Source of the DNA: SIG307 sp964609025
GTDB lineage: Bacteria > Bacillota > Clostridia > Lachnospirales > Lachnospiraceae
Direction of reading: 5' to 3'
Assembly: GCA_964609025.1 (NCBI GenBank)
Contig: CAZSQM010000009.1
Coordinates: 32,447 to 96,446 of the forward strand
DNA length: 64,000 nt
Position numbers and translations under genes: made by a program. Numbering within the stretch: position 1 is the first letter of the stretch; the number at the start of each line of letters is the position of its first letter. The notes under the pieces are model-generated. The model was not told the origin of the DNA and did no database searches. It worked only from the letters and a program-made list of their open reading frames with translations. Shown one piece after another: positions 17,684 through 25,635 of this stretch.

Positions 17684-19156
17684 TTACGCTTTCAGCTTGT
17701 ACACCTTATCCCTTTCCGTCCCCTCTATCGTAACGATACCCTCCGCCGCCAGTTCCGCAAGGTACTGCCGCGCGCGCAACGGTTTCAGAGGAATATGTTC
17801 CGCAATCTCCGCCGCGTCTGCGCTGACATGATACGTCAGGTATTCTATCATTCTCTGCTTGTGGATACGCTTCATCGCCAGGCTTTTCCCATCTATTTTA
17901 ATTGCCTTTACCTTGCCCCCCGGTCTTCTGCGCGGTCTTTTTCCGCCTCCTTCCGTAAGGTCAAAGGTAACGGTAATCCGCTCCGGGGCAAAGCTCTCGG
18001 TAATTCTCGGCGCGCAGCGGTTCTGTGCTTTCCATGTACTGTAAATAGTTAAAATACCGTTGCCGGCGCCTTCCCCGATTGTAAGGAAGTGAAACATCCG
18101 CGCCAACGCCGCATTTCGCGGGTCGGACACGCCGCCGCTTTTTGCGTCCGCAAGGTCGATACGAAACCCGCCCGGATTGGAAAGAGAAATCTCCTGTTTT
18201 GTTTTCACAATCACAACACCGCCGAAGCCCCGGTAATCCGCATTCACAAGGCAGTTCAGCAGCGCCTCCCGCAAAGCGGCCGCCAAGGCTGCATTTTCCT
18301 TTCGCCCGACCGCTCCGGGCGGTTCCGGCTTCTCTATTCCCCGCACAAGCCTCTCCCCCACAAGAGAATAGAACTCATATACATTGGCGCAGCAGGAAAC
18401 CGGGTGACAGAGAACCTCCCCTTCCCCGTCAAGCCGTTCTTCATATACAAGCGCATAGGAAGGGTACTCCTTTTCAATCTCCCGCACCCGCCCGAACATC
18501 AAAAGTCCGGCCGCCGTCGGATGCAGCTTCCCGTCCGCGCCTCTGCCGGTTGCTCCGAGCTTATACAAAAACTCGGCGTCGTCAAGACTTTCCCATGTAT
18601 GTCCCGGACGTTCCCGCCTCATACAGTCACGATAACGGCATATCGTGTCATCATCAAACACATCCGGCGTCATTGCCTCGAGAAGCTCCATATCCTGAGT
18701 TTCCATCGCGGCATCGCGAAACATTGCCTCGACTTCCTCTTTCGTACACTTGTAATCCCCTTCGCCGTTTCTGCGGTAAGAACCGGAAAACGGGTCCTTA
18801 TCAATAAATACCGGCTTGTCATACCGTTCTGCCCGGGGTACGGTAATTACAATGATACGGTTGCCGTTTACTACCTCCACGGCCACATGAGCAGCGGAAA
18901 GAATATTGACGCTGACTTTCCCCGAATGGTTCATAATCTCCCAGAACTCCGCAATCAGCTGCTCCGGGTCGGGAAGATTCACCGGGTGAAGGGATTTGTC
19001 CTTATGCTCCTCCACGCCCAGCAAAATCACGCCGCCAAGCGTATTCGCAAAGGCGGAATAAGTTTCCCAGAGGCTCTTTGGCAGACCGCCGAGCGCTCTC
19101 TTTGCCTCAATCCGGTTATTCTCTCTATAATTTTCAATATGTAACACATCAATCAT
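17684..19156 (-). CDS. AlbA_2 (Schlafen-type) putative DNA-binding protein with ATPase-like and winged-helix domains
   Basis: 490 residues. Residues about 8-130 form an AlbA_2 domain (NRIEAKRALGGLP ... ANTLGGVILLGVEE). The middle holds a GHKL/RecG-like ATPase region (ALREALLNCLVNADYRG near 300; SNPGGFRIDLADAK; GNGILTIYSTW). The last 60 residues look like a winged helix (DAAEIAEHIPLKPLRARQYL). Such proteins are generally regarded as transcriptional regulators. The ATG at 19156 follows AGGAGGAGG. It lies downstream of thiC and shares its strand, but a likely terminator separates them, so co-regulation is not implied. Confidence 0.85.
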   Translation of the reverse strand: MIDVLHIENYRENNRIEAKRALGGLPKSLWETYSAFANTLGGVILLGVEEHKDKSLHPVNLPDPEQLIAEFWEIMNHSGKVSVNILSAAHVAVEVVNGNRIIVITVPRAERYDKPVFIDKDPFSGSYRRNGEGDYKCTKEEVEAMFRDAAMETQDMELLEAMTPDVFDDDTICRYRDCMRRERPGHTWESLDDAEFLYKLGATGRGADGKLHPTAAGLLMFGRVREIEKEYPSYALVYEERLDGEGEVLCHPVSCCANVYEFYSLVGERLVRGIEKPEPPGAVGRKENAALAAALREALLNCLVNADYRGFGGVVIVKTKQEISLSNPGGFRIDLADAKSGGVSDPRNAALARMFHFLTIGEGAGNGILTIYSTWKAQNRCAPRITESFAPERITVTFDLTEGGGKRPRRRPGGKVKAIKIDGKSLAMKRIHKQRMIEYLTYHVSADAAEIAEHIPLKPLRARQYLAELAAEGIVTIEGTERDKVYKLKA

Positions 19157-19223
19157 AGTCTGCCTCCTCCTAATATAGTTATTGTAGCACAGCATTTAAG
19201 AAAAGAATAGAAAATTTCAAAAC

Positions 19224-19280
19224 AAAATAAAATCCATTTCGTTCCGCTGCCGCTTTTGCCCAGAGAACTCCATGGATTTC
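19224..19280 (-). terminator. Probable terminator of thiC
   Basis: AAATCCAT/ATGGATTT with an inner GTTC/GAAC pairing and a long loop, followed by TATTTTGTTTTG on the minus strand. The stem is imperfect and the loop long. Confidence 0.45.
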
Positions 19281-19320
19281 ATTTCACATTACCGTCCGAC
19301 GCCGCGCCTTTACCGGCCGC

Positions 19321-20622
19321 CTATAAAATATCAATATACTCGCCGCTCAACGCTTTGTTCATACTTCTGACCGCACAGAATTTACCGCACATGGAACAGC
19401 TTTCTTCAATTTCCGGCTTCCGCTCCTCACGAATCCTTTTCGCTGTTTCCGGGTCAAGGGAACATTCCCACTGCTTTTCCCAGTCAAAGGTTCTTCTTGC
19501 GTCCGCCATTTTATCATCAATATCTCTTGCATGCGGGACATGCTTTGCAATATCGGCAGCATGCGCGGCTATTTTGGACGCAATAATTCCCTGCTTTACA
19601 TCCTCTACATTCGGCAGTGCAAGATGCTCCGCAGGCGTAACATAGCAAAGAAATGCCGCTCCTGCCGACGCTGCAACCGCCCCGCCGATGGCAGAGGTAA
19701 TATGGTCATACCCCGGCGCAATGTCTGTTACAAGCGGTCCCAGCACATAAAACGGCGCTCCCAGGCAGATTGTCTGCTGCAGCTTCATATTCGCTTCAAT
19801 CTGGTCAAGCGGCATATGCCCCGGACCCTCAATCATTACCTGCACATCCTTTTCCCATGCGCGCTTTGTCAGTTCTCCCAGACGAACCAGTTCTTCAATC
19901 TGGCATACGTCACTGGCGTCTGCCAGACAGCCCGGGCGGCAGGCGTCCCCCAGAGAAATCGTCACATCATACTCTCTGCATATCTCCAGAATTTCATCGT
20001 AATACTCATAAAACGGATTTTCGTTTCCGGTCATGCTCATCCAGGCAAAAATCAAAGAACCGCCCCGGGATACAATATTCATCTTCCTTTTGTGCTTCTT
20101 GATCTGTTCGATTGTTTTGCGGGTAATGCCGCAGTGAAGCGTTACAAAGTCTACTCCGTCCTCCGCATGCAGCCGGACAACATCAATAAAATCCTTCGCG
20201 GTAAGCGTAGCGAGATCCCGCTGATAATGAATCACGCTGTCGTATACCGGAACCGTTCCTATCATGGCCGGGCATTCGCTCGTCAGCTTTCTTCGGAACG
20301 GCTGCGTATTGCCGTGAGAGGAAAGGTCCATAATCGCTTCGGCACCCAGATTCACGGCAGCCATTACCTTTTCCATTTCAATGTCATAGTCTTTGCAATC
20401 TCTTGAAACACCCAGATTTACATTGATTTTTGTACGAAGCATGGAACCGACGCCGTTCGGCTCCAGACATTTATGTAGTCTGTTTGCGCAGATTGCAACC
20501 TGTCCCTTGGCAACAAGCTCACGAATTTCTTCCTCACTGCGGTATTCTTTTTTGGCAACCGCCTTCATTTCCTCCGTGATGATTCCTTTTTTCGCCGCTT
20601 CCATTTGTGTGTGATATGTCAT
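19321..20622 (-). CDS. thiC: Phosphomethylpyrimidine synthase
   Basis: A radical-SAM enzyme that rearranges 5-aminoimidazole ribotide into hydroxymethylpyrimidine phosphate for thiamine synthesis. 433 residues, the shorter form lacking the N-terminal extension of proteobacterial enzymes. The C-terminal cluster motif is CSMCGKFC (C409, C412, C416), one residue tighter than the classical CX2CX4C. Active-site stretches such as EGPGHMPLDQIEANM and LGPLVTDIAPGYDH are intact. The ATG at 20622 follows GAGAGAGG. Transcription is governed by the TPP riboswitch and attenuator directly upstream. No other thi gene is in this window. Confidence 0.96.
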   Translation of the reverse strand: MTYHTQMEAAKKGIITEEMKAVAKKEYRSEEEIRELVAKGQVAICANRLHKCLEPNGVGSMLRTKINVNLGVSRDCKDYDIEMEKVMAAVNLGAEAIMDLSSHGNTQPFRRKLTSECPAMIGTVPVYDSVIHYQRDLATLTAKDFIDVVRLHAEDGVDFVTLHCGITRKTIEQIKKHKRKMNIVSRGGSLIFAWMSMTGNENPFYEYYDEILEICREYDVTISLGDACRPGCLADASDVCQIEELVRLGELTKRAWEKDVQVMIEGPGHMPLDQIEANMKLQQTICLGAPFYVLGPLVTDIAPGYDHITSAIGGAVAASAGAAFLCYVTPAEHLALPNVEDVKQGIIASKIAAHAADIAKHVPHARDIDDKMADARRTFDWEKQWECSLDPETAKRIREERKPEIEESCSMCGKFCAVRSMNKALSGEYIDIL

Positions 20623-20648
20623 CCAACTGCACCTCTCTCAAAATATTA

Positions 20649-20680
20649 AAAACGGAACGCCTGAAATGGCGCTCCGTTTG
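20649..20680 (-). terminator. Attenuator hairpin of the thiC riboswitch
   Basis: AACGGAGCGCC/GGCGTTCCGTT with TTTTT following on the minus strand, placed between the TPP aptamer and thiC. It implies transcription termination when TPP is bound. Confidence 0.85.
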
Positions 20681-20694
20681 AATCCGTGATATAC

Positions 20695-20779
20695 TATTCC
20701 TTCCTACGTTGGCATTATCCACATCAGGTATACGGGTCGAAGTTCTCAACTTCCTCTCAGCCTGTTTACAAGCTCCCCG
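20695..20779 (-). promoter_or_regulatory. TPP riboswitch (THI element)
   Basis: The conserved blocks are present on the minus strand: GGGGAGC, CAGGCTGAGAGG, CGACCCGTATACCTGATGTG, then GATAATGCCAACGTAGGAA. Full aptamer length, followed by a terminator and thiC. Confidence 0.96.
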
Positions 20780-20800
20780 GCTATTCTGTTTTCTAAGGGC

Positions 20801-20829
20801 ATTATACCATATGTGCGTTTCAAGGTCAA
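20801..20829 (-). promoter_or_regulatory. Sigma-A promoter of thiC
   Basis: TTGACC (20824-20829), a 17-nt spacer and TATAAT (20801-20806) on the minus strand, about 20 bp before the TPP aptamer. Confidence 0.88.
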
Positions 20830-20871
20830 TTCCGAATATATTGTTTTTCGGCTATTTAAATTCTTCTCACT

Positions 20872-21087
20872 TCACCTTTCCATTCCGCCATCCAATATTT
20901 TCTCAAAAAACTCCAGAAATCCGTCTTCCACAGCAACCTGGTCCAGTTCATCCTCCGGTACATTCGGAACGATAATCCCCTTTGCTTTTAAATCATTCAA
21001 ACCGATTAATTCTATATCAAATTTTTCCAATCTGCGTTTCATCGCCGACAACTTTGCCGGATTTCCTGTTCCGTATAATATCTTCAT
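20872..21087 (-). pseudogene. RdgB/HAM1-type nucleotide pyrophosphatase, 5' remnant
   Basis: The first 50 residues (MKILYGTGNPAKLSAMKRRL ... VPNVPED) match the N-terminus of XTP/dITP diphosphatases, including the substrate-loop TxNxxK-like GTGNPAK. Then the homology stops, and about 22 unrelated residues run to a stop at 20872. The remaining 130 or so residues of the family are absent. It starts at an ATG 9 nt after AAGGATG. It is probably a truncated, non-functional copy next to the thiC promoter. Confidence 0.65.
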
Positions 21088-21200
21088 TTTCAAATCATCC
21101 TTTTTATCATTTACAAGATTAGGGTGTCAAAAGCCTCATGGACTACAAGGAACTTGCCCTGTGTAAGGATTTTTATTGGAATTCTACGGAGGATGATAGA

Positions 21201-21330
21201 CTTTCTTATTACTCCGTACTCTGGTCAGCAACGCCCGGACAGGATGTCCGAGCGAGGTCGCACGCGACAAGGATGTCGCGTAAGGACCGGTTGCGTCACT
21301 TTTACTCTTCTTATCGGAGTAATTAGAAAG
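21201..21330. repeat. Palindromic intergenic element
   Basis: Imperfect 16-bp terminal inverted arms (CTTTCTTATTACTCCG at 21201-21216; CGGAGTAATTAGAAAG at 21315-21330; 15 of 16 match). They enclose about 98 bp with smaller palindromes (GGACAGGATGTCC, GCGACAAGGATGTCGC). The right arm includes the last codons of the DUF1848 gene. Confidence 0.65.
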
Positions 21331-22234
21331 ACTTCACTTTTCGCTCCGTTATCTTATCATTTTCATCAGGCACTCCGCACAATATCGGTGATGCCGGATC
21401 ATATGTGCTGCAATTCTTTACAACACTTTCTTCGCTGTAATTCGCATAACAATATTTGCACCCGTTTTTACATGTATTATATGTGCCAATATCTACACTT
21501 TCCATACACCCACATGCTTGTCTCTGATTTTTATCTTTTCCGGCTTTCAGCTTACAGCCGGTTATTTCTTCTATCAGTGCTTTATCAATGCAGCAGTTAT
21601 GTTCAATCCCGCATTCATCCAAATCTATACTTTCGGCACAGCTGCCGACTGACATTCCGTTTGCTCTTGCAATTTGGCTTATTTTGGTGGCAAACCTCAA
21701 TAGCTCCGGCTCATCAATCTCATATGCCTCAAGTAGTTCCATATTTCTTTTATTCTTTGCATATACATCCCCAAAGCTTATGACACATTTCTTTGTATCT
21801 CCCTTAAGAGCTGTTGCAATTTGCTCAAATGCTTTTAAATGATATTCCGGAGTATACTTTTTTGTGAAAATAATAGGATCATATCTCCAAATGACTTTTT
21901 GTTTTCCGATTCTCTTTGACAACTCCTGAAAGATCGGAATCATCTTTTCCTTTTTATGCGGAACATTACACTCCATATCATTTCCGTAACCGGTCAGAGT
22001 GAACTGAAAATAGTAGTTATATTCCGCAAGTTCGTCCAATCTGTTTATCATCGGCTCCGGATTCTTTGTCCAAAAAACGATACAGTCGACTACCTCCGGC
22101 GATATAGTAATCTTACCCACCTGATGCACATTCATTGGATTTCTGACATACACAAAGCCCTCTTTTATTCTGTTAAAAAACCATTCCGAATAATAATTGG
22201 GAATGTCCGTTCTGCGACTTACACTTAATATCAT
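21323..22234 (-). CDS. DUF1848 family protein
   Basis: 303 residues. The N-terminal MILSVSRRTDIPNYYSEWF is the family signature. The C-terminal part carries a cysteine-rich cluster (ACGCMESVDIGTY ... CKNGCKYCYANY) resembling an iron-sulfur site, with further cysteines in DECGIEHNCC. The fold recalls radical-SAM barrels, although the canonical N-terminal CX3CX2C is missing and a C-terminal cluster replaces it. Function unknown. It lies 42 bp after the P-loop gene on the same strand, so the two may be co-transcribed. Confidence 0.85.
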   Translation of the reverse strand: MILSVSRRTDIPNYYSEWFFNRIKEGFVYVRNPMNVHQVGKITISPEVVDCIVFWTKNPEPMINRLDELAEYNYYFQFTLTGYGNDMECNVPHKKEKMIPIFQELSKRIGKQKVIWRYDPIIFTKKYTPEYHLKAFEQIATALKGDTKKCVISFGDVYAKNKRNMELLEAYEIDEPELLRFATKISQIARANGMSVGSCAESIDLDECGIEHNCCIDKALIEEITGCKLKAGKDKNQRQACGCMESVDIGTYNTCKNGCKYCYANYSEESVVKNCSTYDPASPILCGVPDENDKITERKVKSF

Positions 22235-22276
22235 CAGCCTTCGTCCTCACTCCTTTTCTTCCGCACCTCGCTTTCT

Positions 22277-22918
22277 CTAATGCTTTCCCGTTAGTTTAAA
22301 AGCATCCTTCACCAGCAAAAGTGTATCATCTACCGTTCTTTCTTCATCTCTTAAAATCACATTAAAACCGGAATTAAGAAAACTGTTATATATCTCCCTT
22401 GAATTAACCCTCTTTAAGCACTCTCTGAAGTTTTCTATTGCTTCATCAGGATTTTCCTCTTTTAGCAGCAACTGATATAAAAATTGTTTCTCTCTATCAG
22501 GTCTTTCAAAAAATCTTTTGACGGATATATCCGGCTCTGCTAACATAATCAAAACATGCTCTTTATCTGATATTTCTGCCAGCACTTCTACCGGAATATT
22601 GGTATCAACAAATATAGGCTTGTCCTGCTCAGATAGTTTTTCAAGAATTTTCAGTTCCAAAATAGTACATTCTTTTGTTGTCTGCTGAATCCATGCCTCA
22701 TATTCATCCGGTGTCCTTCTGATAAAGTCACTCCAGTTTTGCAAATCTCTCGTGTATGTCAACCCCGGAAATTCCCGGCTATCCAAATCTGCAATCAGTT
22801 CGTCATGATAATTTTCTCCACAGGCTATGCCATTATATTTTTCAGCCAGCAATTTTACCATAGTGGACTTACCTGCATATGCAGTTCCGTTTATAAAATA
22901 TACATTGGCAAATTTCAT
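22277..22918 (-). CDS. P-loop kinase-like NTPase, function unknown
   Basis: 213 residues, soluble. The start at the ATG 22918 follows GGGGAGG. Residues 9-16 are a Walker A-like GTAYAGKST. A later hydrophobic strand ending in D (KPIFVDTN, about residue 115) could act as Walker B. The arginine-rich lid-like region (ISVKRFFERPDREKQF) resembles shikimate/adenylate-kinase-type small-molecule kinases. No substrate can be named. An 85-bp dispersed repeat sits directly upstream and may contribute its promoter. Confidence 0.75.
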   Translation of the reverse strand: MKFANVYFINGTAYAGKSTMVKLLAEKYNGIACGENYHDELIADLDSREFPGLTYTRDLQNWSDFIRRTPDEYEAWIQQTTKECTILELKILEKLSEQDKPIFVDTNIPVEVLAEISDKEHVLIMLAEPDISVKRFFERPDREKQFLYQLLLKEENPDEAIENFRECLKRVNSREIYNSFLNSGFNVILRDEERTVDDTLLLVKDAFKLTGKH

Positions 22919-22942
22919 CCTATATTTTCCTCCCCATAACAT

Positions 22943-23027
22943 TATATCATGAACTTCGTTCATGATCTCCAACTCCGCTCGGATTTTGCAAGCAAGCTTG
23001 CAACTCCTCACTACGTCTTTATTATAT
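22943..23027 (+). repeat. Dispersed 85-bp repeat, copy B
   Basis: The same order of blocks as 10307-10392: TATATCATGAACTTCGTTCA, GCTCGGATTTT, a palindrome around AAGCTTGC, then CTCACTACGTCTTTATTATA. Same orientation, with a few substitutions that keep the hairpins. Confidence 0.8.
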
Positions 23028-23212
23028 CACTTCCGCGCGCATAAAACCATTGAATTTTGCGATAACATCCTCTACCCGGAAATTAAATAAACCATTATCT
23101 TCAGGTAAGCAATGCTATTTTTTCAGTTTTTAAAAATTTTCTGTAATTTTTTTGCTGTTCCGGACGTTATATATATGAAAAGCTTTTCAAATTGAAACAA
23201 AGGAGAATAGAG

Positions 23213-23719
23213 ATGGATTCAACCGAGGTTGAGATTGTTGCAAGAAAATATCTGGATTCCGTATATCGTGTAGCAATCAACTACTCAAAAAATGCACAGG
23301 ATGCAGGCGATGCCGTTCAGAATGCGTTTCTTAAGCTGATGAAAACAGATATGATTTTTTCAGATGATGAACACATTCGCAGATGGCTGATTAAGGTAAC
23401 AATCAATGAATGCAAAAGCTTCTGGAGAAGGCTTACCAAGCATTCGATATGCAGTCTTGATGAGCTTTATGATAATGGTTACGAACTGCCCATCGCGGCA
23501 AATGATGAATACAATACAGCCAATCGTGCGAGAGAACTCTGGGATGCGGTAATGCATCTGCCTGCGAAATACAGCATTGTTCTTCATTTGTATTATTATG
23601 AAGGTTATTCGGTTGACGAAATCTCGAAAATGGTGGGAATTACACAATCAAATGTGCAGGTTCGCCTCATGCGCGGAAGAAAAATGTTAAAGGAAAGCTT
23701 AGAAGGAGAAAAACTATGA
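23213..23719 (+). CDS. ECF-type RNA polymerase sigma factor
   Basis: 168 residues. Region 2 is at about residues 5-70 (YLDSVYRVAINYSKNAQDAG ... DAVQNAFLKLMK) and region 4 at about 110-160 (YYEGYSVDEISKMVGITQSN then VQVRLMRGRKMLKE). There is no region 3, as expected for the extracytoplasmic-function class. The ATG at 23213 lies 7 nt after AAGGAG. Its stop overlaps the start of the next gene by 4 nt, the standard sigma/anti-sigma coupling. Target genes are unknown; autoregulation is likely but no clear ECF promoter was identified upstream. Confidence 0.92.
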   Translation: MDSTEVEIVARKYLDSVYRVAINYSKNAQDAGDAVQNAFLKLMKTDMIFSDDEHIRRWLIKVTINECKSFWRRLTKHSICSLDELYDNGYELPIAANDEYNTANRARELWDAVMHLPAKYSIVLHLYYYEGYSVDEISKMVGITQSNVQVRLMRGRKMLKESLEGEKL

Positions 23720-24243
23720 CGGAAAATAAAAGGAATAAGAGCATGAATGACGAGTTGGATAGTCTTTACGAGGCAGTGTTTGACGGCATAAAAGCTCCTG
23801 ACGAGCTTTACAGAAAGGTGGCAAACATGAAGAGTATAGCAAGAAGTAAAACAAATATTACACAAAGGGTTGTTATCGCTGCCCTGGTAACGCTTTTCGT
23901 TGTATTCAGCAGCAATCTCGCGGTGTATGCAGCAACCGGAACCGGCTGGATTGGACGCATGATTGTATCATGGTCAGGTGAAGCAAAGGAAGTGGATTTC
24001 CGGGAAGATACAAATTCAGACGGGGATACTTATTACATCGGCACCGTTCAGGATGAGAAAGGAAACGCACTTACAATAACAACCGATGACCCAGCAGTTC
24101 TTGACGGAAAAAGCTTCGAAGTCGATGGGACTGATGTTTATGTAACATCTGAGGACGGAGAGAAAAAAAAGATTGAGGTAAACGATCAAGAGGAGGGATT
24201 CACTGCGTCTCCGGTTTGGGTTACACCATTACCTAAAAAGTAA
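23716..24243 (+). CDS. Membrane-bound anti-sigma-like protein
   Basis: 175 residues. Residues 1-50 are cytosolic and helical, about 52-72 form one membrane segment (VVIAALVTLFVVFSSNLAVY), and 75-175 form an outside beta-rich domain (GDTYYIGTVQDEKGNALTIT; SFEVDGTDVYVTSEDG). No zinc-binding HxxxCxxC motif of ZAS anti-sigma factors is present. The pairing with the ECF sigma gene (ATGA overlap) is the main support for an anti-sigma role. What the outside domain senses cannot be seen. Confidence 0.8.
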   Translation: MTENKRNKSMNDELDSLYEAVFDGIKAPDELYRKVANMKSIARSKTNITQRVVIAALVTLFVVFSSNLAVYAATGTGWIGRMIVSWSGEAKEVDFREDTNSDGDTYYIGTVQDEKGNALTITTDDPAVLDGKSFEVDGTDVYVTSEDGEKKKIEVNDQEEGFTASPVWVTPLPKK

Positions 24244-24360
24244 CTTGATATTTCTACTGAAAAATTCATTGCATTCCCAGATCTTTGCTCATGTCGCACC
24301 GGTGCGCACAAAAAGGAATGTTAAACTGTCCTCGGAACCGAGGTCGTTGGAACAAAAAGA

Positions 24361-24393
24361 GCCCCTGCAATTCGCAGGGGCATTTTTTGTTCC
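24361..24393 (+). terminator. Terminator of the sigma/anti-sigma operon
   Basis: GCCCCTGC/GCAGGGGC with a 4-nt loop, followed by ATTTTTTG on the plus strand. A-rich sequence on the other side makes it usable in both directions. Confidence 0.8.
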
Positions 24394-24509
24394 AATTATC
24401 TCTTTGAGAACTGTCCATGCGTTAAGAAAACGTGCCGGTGGCACGTTTTTAGCGTGGAGACACTCATGCTGTGCTGAGTGTCGACCTCGGAAACCGAGGT
24501 CATTTGGAA

Positions 24510-24546
24510 TCAAAAAGAACCCGGCAACAAAGTTGCCTGGGTCCTT
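24510..24546 (-). terminator. Terminator of the rplM-rpsI operon
   Basis: CCCAGGCAAC/GTTGCCGGG on the minus strand, followed by TTCTTTTTG, starting about 12 bp after the rpsI stop. Confidence 0.75.
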
Positions 24547-24557
24547 TGGATTCCAAA

Positions 24558-24950
24558 TTATCTCTTTGAGAACTGCGGAGCACGTCTTGCAGCCTTTAAG
24601 CCGTACTTCTTTCTTTCCTTCATACGAGGATCTCTGGTTAAGAAGCCTGCCTTCTTTAATGCCGGACGATAGTCAGCGTCTGCCTGTAACAGAGCACGGG
24701 AAATGCCGTGTCTGATGGCACCTGCCTGACCGGTGAACCCACCGCCGTGTACATTTACAAGAACATCGAACTTGTCAGCGGTTTCCGTCAATGTTAACGG
24801 CTGACGAACGATAAGCTTTAAGGTCTCAAGACCGAAATACTCGTCGATATCTCTCTTATTAATCGTTACCTTACCGGTTCCCGGTACGAGGTATACTCTG
24901 GCAATACTGCTCTTTCTTCTGCCAGTACCGTAATATCTTGCTTTCGCCAT
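24558..24950 (-). CDS. rpsI: 30S ribosomal protein S9
   Basis: 130 residues, the usual length. The N-terminal YYGTGRRKSSIARVYL and the C-terminal basic tail ending KRAPQFSKR-like (RRAPQFSKR) are diagnostic; the tail reaches toward the P-site tRNA. Second gene of the rplM-rpsI operon, 24 bp after rplM, with its own ribosome binding site (AAGGAGG). Its last codons are duplicated as a remnant at 24396-24413. Confidence 0.97.
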   Translation of the reverse strand: MAKARYYGTGRRKSSIARVYLVPGTGKVTINKRDIDEYFGLETLKLIVRQPLTLTETADKFDVLVNVHGGGFTGQAGAIRHGISRALLQADADYRPALKKAGFLTRDPRMKERKKYGLKAARRAPQFSKR

Positions 24951-24974
24951 TTTTATTTCCTCCTTTCGACCTGA

Positions 24975-25409
24975 TTAAAACTTAAGCTCTAATGCTTCCG
25001 GCTTCTGTGCAGCATGCGGATGCTCAGCACCGGCATATACATGTAACTTCGTAATCATGCTTCTTCCTAACGGTCCCTTCGGAAGCATGCCCTTAACCGC
25101 AAGCGTAATCACGTCCGTCGGCTTCTTGTCAAGCATTTCCCTTAAGGTCGTTTCTCTCATTCCGCCCGGATAGTCGGAATGGTTGAAGTAAATCTTCTGA
25201 TCTAACTTCTTACCGGTAACCTTTACCTTTTCTGCGTTTACTACAATCACGTTGTCGCCGGTATCAATAAACGGGGTGTAGGTCGGCTTGTTCTTACCTC
25301 TTAAAATCTTAGCGATTTCAGAGGAGAGGCGGCCTAAGGTCTTTCCCTGTGCATCGATTACATACCACTTTCTTTCGATGGTAGCCGGGCTTGCCATAAA
25401 TGTCTTCAT
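24975..25409 (-). CDS. rplM: 50S ribosomal protein L13
   Basis: 144 residues, family length. Motifs KWYVIDAQGKTLGRLSSEIA at the N-terminus and AVKGMLPKGPLGR near residue 100 are diagnostic. I chose the ATG at 25409 because GGAGGAAACGCT precedes it; an upstream in-frame start lacks this. First gene of the rplM-rpsI operon. The roughly 90-nt leader contains a hairpin (TTCCGC/GCGGAA near 25465-25485) in the place where other Firmicutes have the L13 leader, so autogenous control is possible. Confidence 0.97.
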   Translation of the reverse strand: MKTFMASPATIERKWYVIDAQGKTLGRLSSEIAKILRGKNKPTYTPFIDTGDNVIVVNAEKVKVTGKKLDQKIYFNHSDYPGGMRETTLREMLDKKPTDVITLAVKGMLPKGPLGRSMITKLHVYAGAEHPHAAQKPEALELKF

Positions 25410-25501
25410 AGCGTTTCCTCCTTCATTCATCTCAAATGTCGTTCTATTCAAGCATGGTCAGCTTCCGCCGACAATGCGGAATAACCTTACCAACAGTTCG
25501 C

Positions 25502-25530
25502 ATTATAGCGGCTGCAAGAACGAAAGTCAA
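25502..25530 (-). promoter_or_regulatory. Sigma-A promoter of rplM-rpsI
   Basis: TTGACT (25525-25530), a 17-nt spacer and TATAAT (25502-25507) on the minus strand. Confidence 0.9.
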
Positions 25531-25635
25531 GCGTTTTTCCAAGGTTTTTTGAAGAAATTTTAAATTTTCTTAGTTTTCATTCACAAAAATCATTTTTCAA
25601 ATTACAAATCCTAGTGAATTTAATGTTTTTTCAAT

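Larger units (their letters stand above)
24331..24575. repeat. Imperfect duplication of the rpsI tail plus its terminator
   Basis: 24331-24413 and 24485-24575 share the same layout: CCTCGGAACCGAGGT palindrome, GGAA(T)CAAAAAGA, a hairpin, then TTATCTCTTTGAGAACTG. In the right copy the last block encodes the final codons of rpsI (QFSKR and stop); in the left copy it is an orphan remnant. A third hairpin (AAACGTGCC/GGCACGTTT) lies between them at 24427-24450. Confidence 0.7.

Noticed and set aside
18089..19144. Plus-strand open frame of 351 codons inside the AlbA_2 gene
   Set aside because: Antisense shadow of a clear protein; no ribosome binding site and composition typical of complementary-strand frames.
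19531..20406. Plus-strand frame of 291 codons over thiC
   Set aside because: Antisense to thiC; no start signal or domain.
21138..21326. Plus-strand frame of 62 codons
   Set aside because: Lies inside the palindromic element and runs into the DUF1848 gene; no family match.
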